Source: Candidatus Aenigmatarchaeota archaeon
Lineage (GTDB): Archaea; Aenigmatarchaeota; Aenigmatarchaeia; PWEA01; JACRMZ01
Reading direction: 5' to 3'
Assembly: GCA_016219455.1 (NCBI GenBank)
Contig: JACRMZ010000023.1
Location: 1 to 14,557 of the forward strand
DNA length: 14,557 nt
Notes under the pieces: model-generated
The model's database searches: none
Seen by the model: the letters and a program-made list of their open reading frames with translations, nothing else
Told to the model about the DNA's origin: nothing
In this document: positions 13,436 to 14,557 of the stretch, one piece after another
Position numbering within the stretch: the first letter of the stretch is position 1
How the letters are laid out: every line of letters begins with the position of its first letter
Program-made: the position numbers and the translations under genes

Positions 13436-13543
13436 ACTTTTCCTTATAGTGTCAAAGATGCCGTAGGGGTATGACGTACATTAACCAACTTTTCAAATGT
13501 GCGTCGGTGTGGACGGCTACCACAAAGGGATAGGAAAAGTTTA
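13433..13543 (+). repeat. Structured repeat element, copy B (three nested stems)
   Basis: A 111-base relative of 8098-8206. Outer stem 12 bp perfect (13433-13444 with 13532-13543), middle 5 bp perfect (13460-13464 with 13513-13517), inner 10 bp with one T-G wobble on the plus strand (13473-13482 with 13496-13505), closing a 13-base loop. Compared with copy A, the first outer pair is T-A instead of C-G, the tenth outer pair C-G instead of G-C, and the tenth inner pair T-A instead of G-C. It fills most of the 149-bp gap between the HD gene, whose stop codon lies in the outer stem, and the DHH gene. No reading frame of note. Confidence 0.75.
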
Positions 13544-13551
13544 ATCAAAAG

Positions 13552-13560
13552 ACTTATTTA
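13552..13560 (+). promoter_or_regulatory. TATA box of the DHH phosphoesterase gene
   Basis: ACTTATTTA centred about 28 bases before the ATG at 13585; it lies just outside the right arm of repeat element B. Confidence 0.55.
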
Positions 13561-13584
13561 TCCCATCCAGTGAAATCATCCTTT

Positions 13585-14557
13585 ATGCTTGACTATCCCA
13601 AAGGCCGCGCTTTCCTCAAGAAGCTCCGCTCTCCGTGCATTATCCACCACGCTGACTCGGACGGCGTTTGTTCAGCAGTGCTTATCGCAAAGTTCCTCCG
13701 CTATGAAGGCATAGAACCTGTGTTAATCTCGCCAAACGACGGGCCGGGCATAGACATATCAAAAGGCCTTATAGCGGAGATAAACTCTTCGTTGTCATCC
13801 ATTTTCCTTGATATTCAGGTGGATTCCTTAGGGATTGTAGAGAAACTGAACTGCGAACGAAATTTTATCCTTGACCACCATATTCCCATAAAGGACCTTA
13901 ACACAGCAAATACTCTACACATGAACCCCCGCTTTGAACGCAAGGACGCGTACGTTCCGACATCTACCCTTGCTTACCATCTTTGCTCCCCAGTGTCGGA
14001 GGGATTTGAGTGGATTGCGCTAGTCGGAATAGTCGGCGACAGGGGGTATGCTGAAAGCATGGATGTCATAGAAAAAGCAAGGAAAAAGTTCCCTGAACTT
14101 ATAAGGTCGGTAAAAGACGACGATCTCCAAAAAGGGACGTTTGGCATCCTTTCGGAGATGATAGAGGCTTCAAAAGCAGTCAAGAGCCTTGAAGGGATAA
14201 GGCGGGCGTTTTCCGTTTTCTCAGACGCCAACGAGCCGAAAGACGTAATGGACAGCTTCCTCGTGAGATGGCGGGATGATTTCCGCAATGAAGCTGCTAG
14301 AATTGAAGCGGACTTCGAGCAGAACGCCGAGCGTTTTAGGGCAACAAACTCGTTCATCTATTCGATAAATTCGAAGTACCACATCTCCTCCTTCATCAGC
14401 AACATACTCGCTGACAAGCATCCTGATGCCGCAATATTCATAGTCAAGAAAGGTGACGGCATCAAAGTTTCGGGGCGCTGCCAGTCAGGCCGAATGAACG
14501 TCGCAAAGCTCCTTGAGGAAACGGCGTCGGGTATAGGAAAAGGAGGCGGGCACCCCA
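13585..14557 (+). CDS. DHH/DHHA1 phosphoesterase, RecJ-like, 3' end outside window
   Basis: Predicted manganese-dependent nuclease or phosphoesterase of the archaeal RecJ-like group; 324 residues are present and the frame is open to the right edge. DHH motifs are in order: HHADSDGVCSA (about 21-31), FLDIQ (about 75-79), LDHH (about 96-99) and GIVGDRG (about 150-156). The C-terminal DHHA1 part begins near 250 and the window ends within its glycine-rich GGGHP motif, so only a short tail is missing. Relatives include the archaeal replication-fork nuclease GAN and NrnA-type oligoribonucleases; the sequence alone does not choose. A start at 13585 fits the TATA box. Confidence 0.9.
   Translation, partial: MLDYPKGRAFLKKLRSPCIIHHADSDGVCSAVLIAKFLRYEGIEPVLISPNDGPGIDISKGLIAEINSSLSSIFLDIQVDSLGIVEKLNCERNFILDHHIPIKDLNTANTLHMNPRFERKDAYVPTSTLAYHLCSPVSEGFEWIALVGIVGDRGYAESMDVIEKARKKFPELIRSVKDDDLQKGTFGILSEMIEASKAVKSLEGIRRAFSVFSDANEPKDVMDSFLVRWRDDFRNEAARIEADFEQNAERFRATNSFIYSINSKYHISSFISNILADKHPDAAIFIVKKGDGIKVSGRCQSGRMNVAKLLEETASGIGKGGGHP

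Noticed and set aside
8098..13543. The two repeats as part of a CRISPR array or a full insertion sequence
   Set aside because: There are only two copies 5.3 kb apart, no regular spacers, and no transposase or cas gene in the window.

Overview
The window is archaeal. Most transcription units have a TATA box centred 24-28 bases upstream of the ATG, a geometry that implies leaderless mRNAs. The tRNA carries an intron at the archaeal position in the anticodon loop, and the window encodes an MBF1-like factor, a class III (archaellin/pilin type) signal peptide, tandem winged-helix regulators and a RecJ-like DHH protein. Base composition looks mid-range. I cannot fix the lineage from this stretch. 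A small-genome DPANN-type archaeon is plausible, but that is only an impression.

Layout. (1) Positions 1-3451, minus strand: a copper/nitrogen-oxide block holding a 12-TM membrane protein with a distant heme-copper-oxidase/NnrS look, an AniA-type copper nitrite reductase (NirK) with an extra N-terminal cupredoxin domain, and a multicopper oxidase lipoprotein cut by the window edge. (2) 3452-3760: a 309-bp intergenic region with two nested-arm hairpins, a minus-strand TATA box at the right distance to start a small RNA or long leader, and an 18-bp perfect palindrome. (3) 3761-5422, plus strand: SDR oxidoreductase, small membrane protein and tandem winged-helix regulator, tightly packed. (4) 5582-7976: a run of blue-copper lipoproteins (one two-domain, one single-domain, one small and convergent) around an HxlR-type regulator with a C-terminal cysteine cluster. 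(5) 7977-8339: noncoding DNA with copy A of a structured repeat, then an intron-containing tRNA-Val(CAC). (6) 8431-9864: small membrane protein, MBF1-like factor and pilin-like protein. (7) 9943-13435: isoleucyl-tRNA synthetase and an HD hydrolase in one operon. (8) Copy B of the structured repeat, then a DHH phosphoesterase running off the right edge.

Working model: the copper block reduces nitrite at the outer face of the membrane, with lipid-anchored cupredoxins carrying electrons. The N-terminal domain of NirK and the separate 154-residue cupredoxin are about 76% identical (91/119 counted by eye), so the electron donor exists in both a tethered and a free form. The HxlR protein with its cysteine cluster is the best local candidate for a redox, metal or NO-responsive regulator.

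The least expected signal is not a protein. Two 109-111 bp elements (8098-8206 and 13433-13543), about 5.3 kb apart, share three nested stems that differ by compensatory base changes. One edge of each lies flush with the 3' end of a gene. I regard this as a candidate undescribed structured RNA or small mobile repeat.
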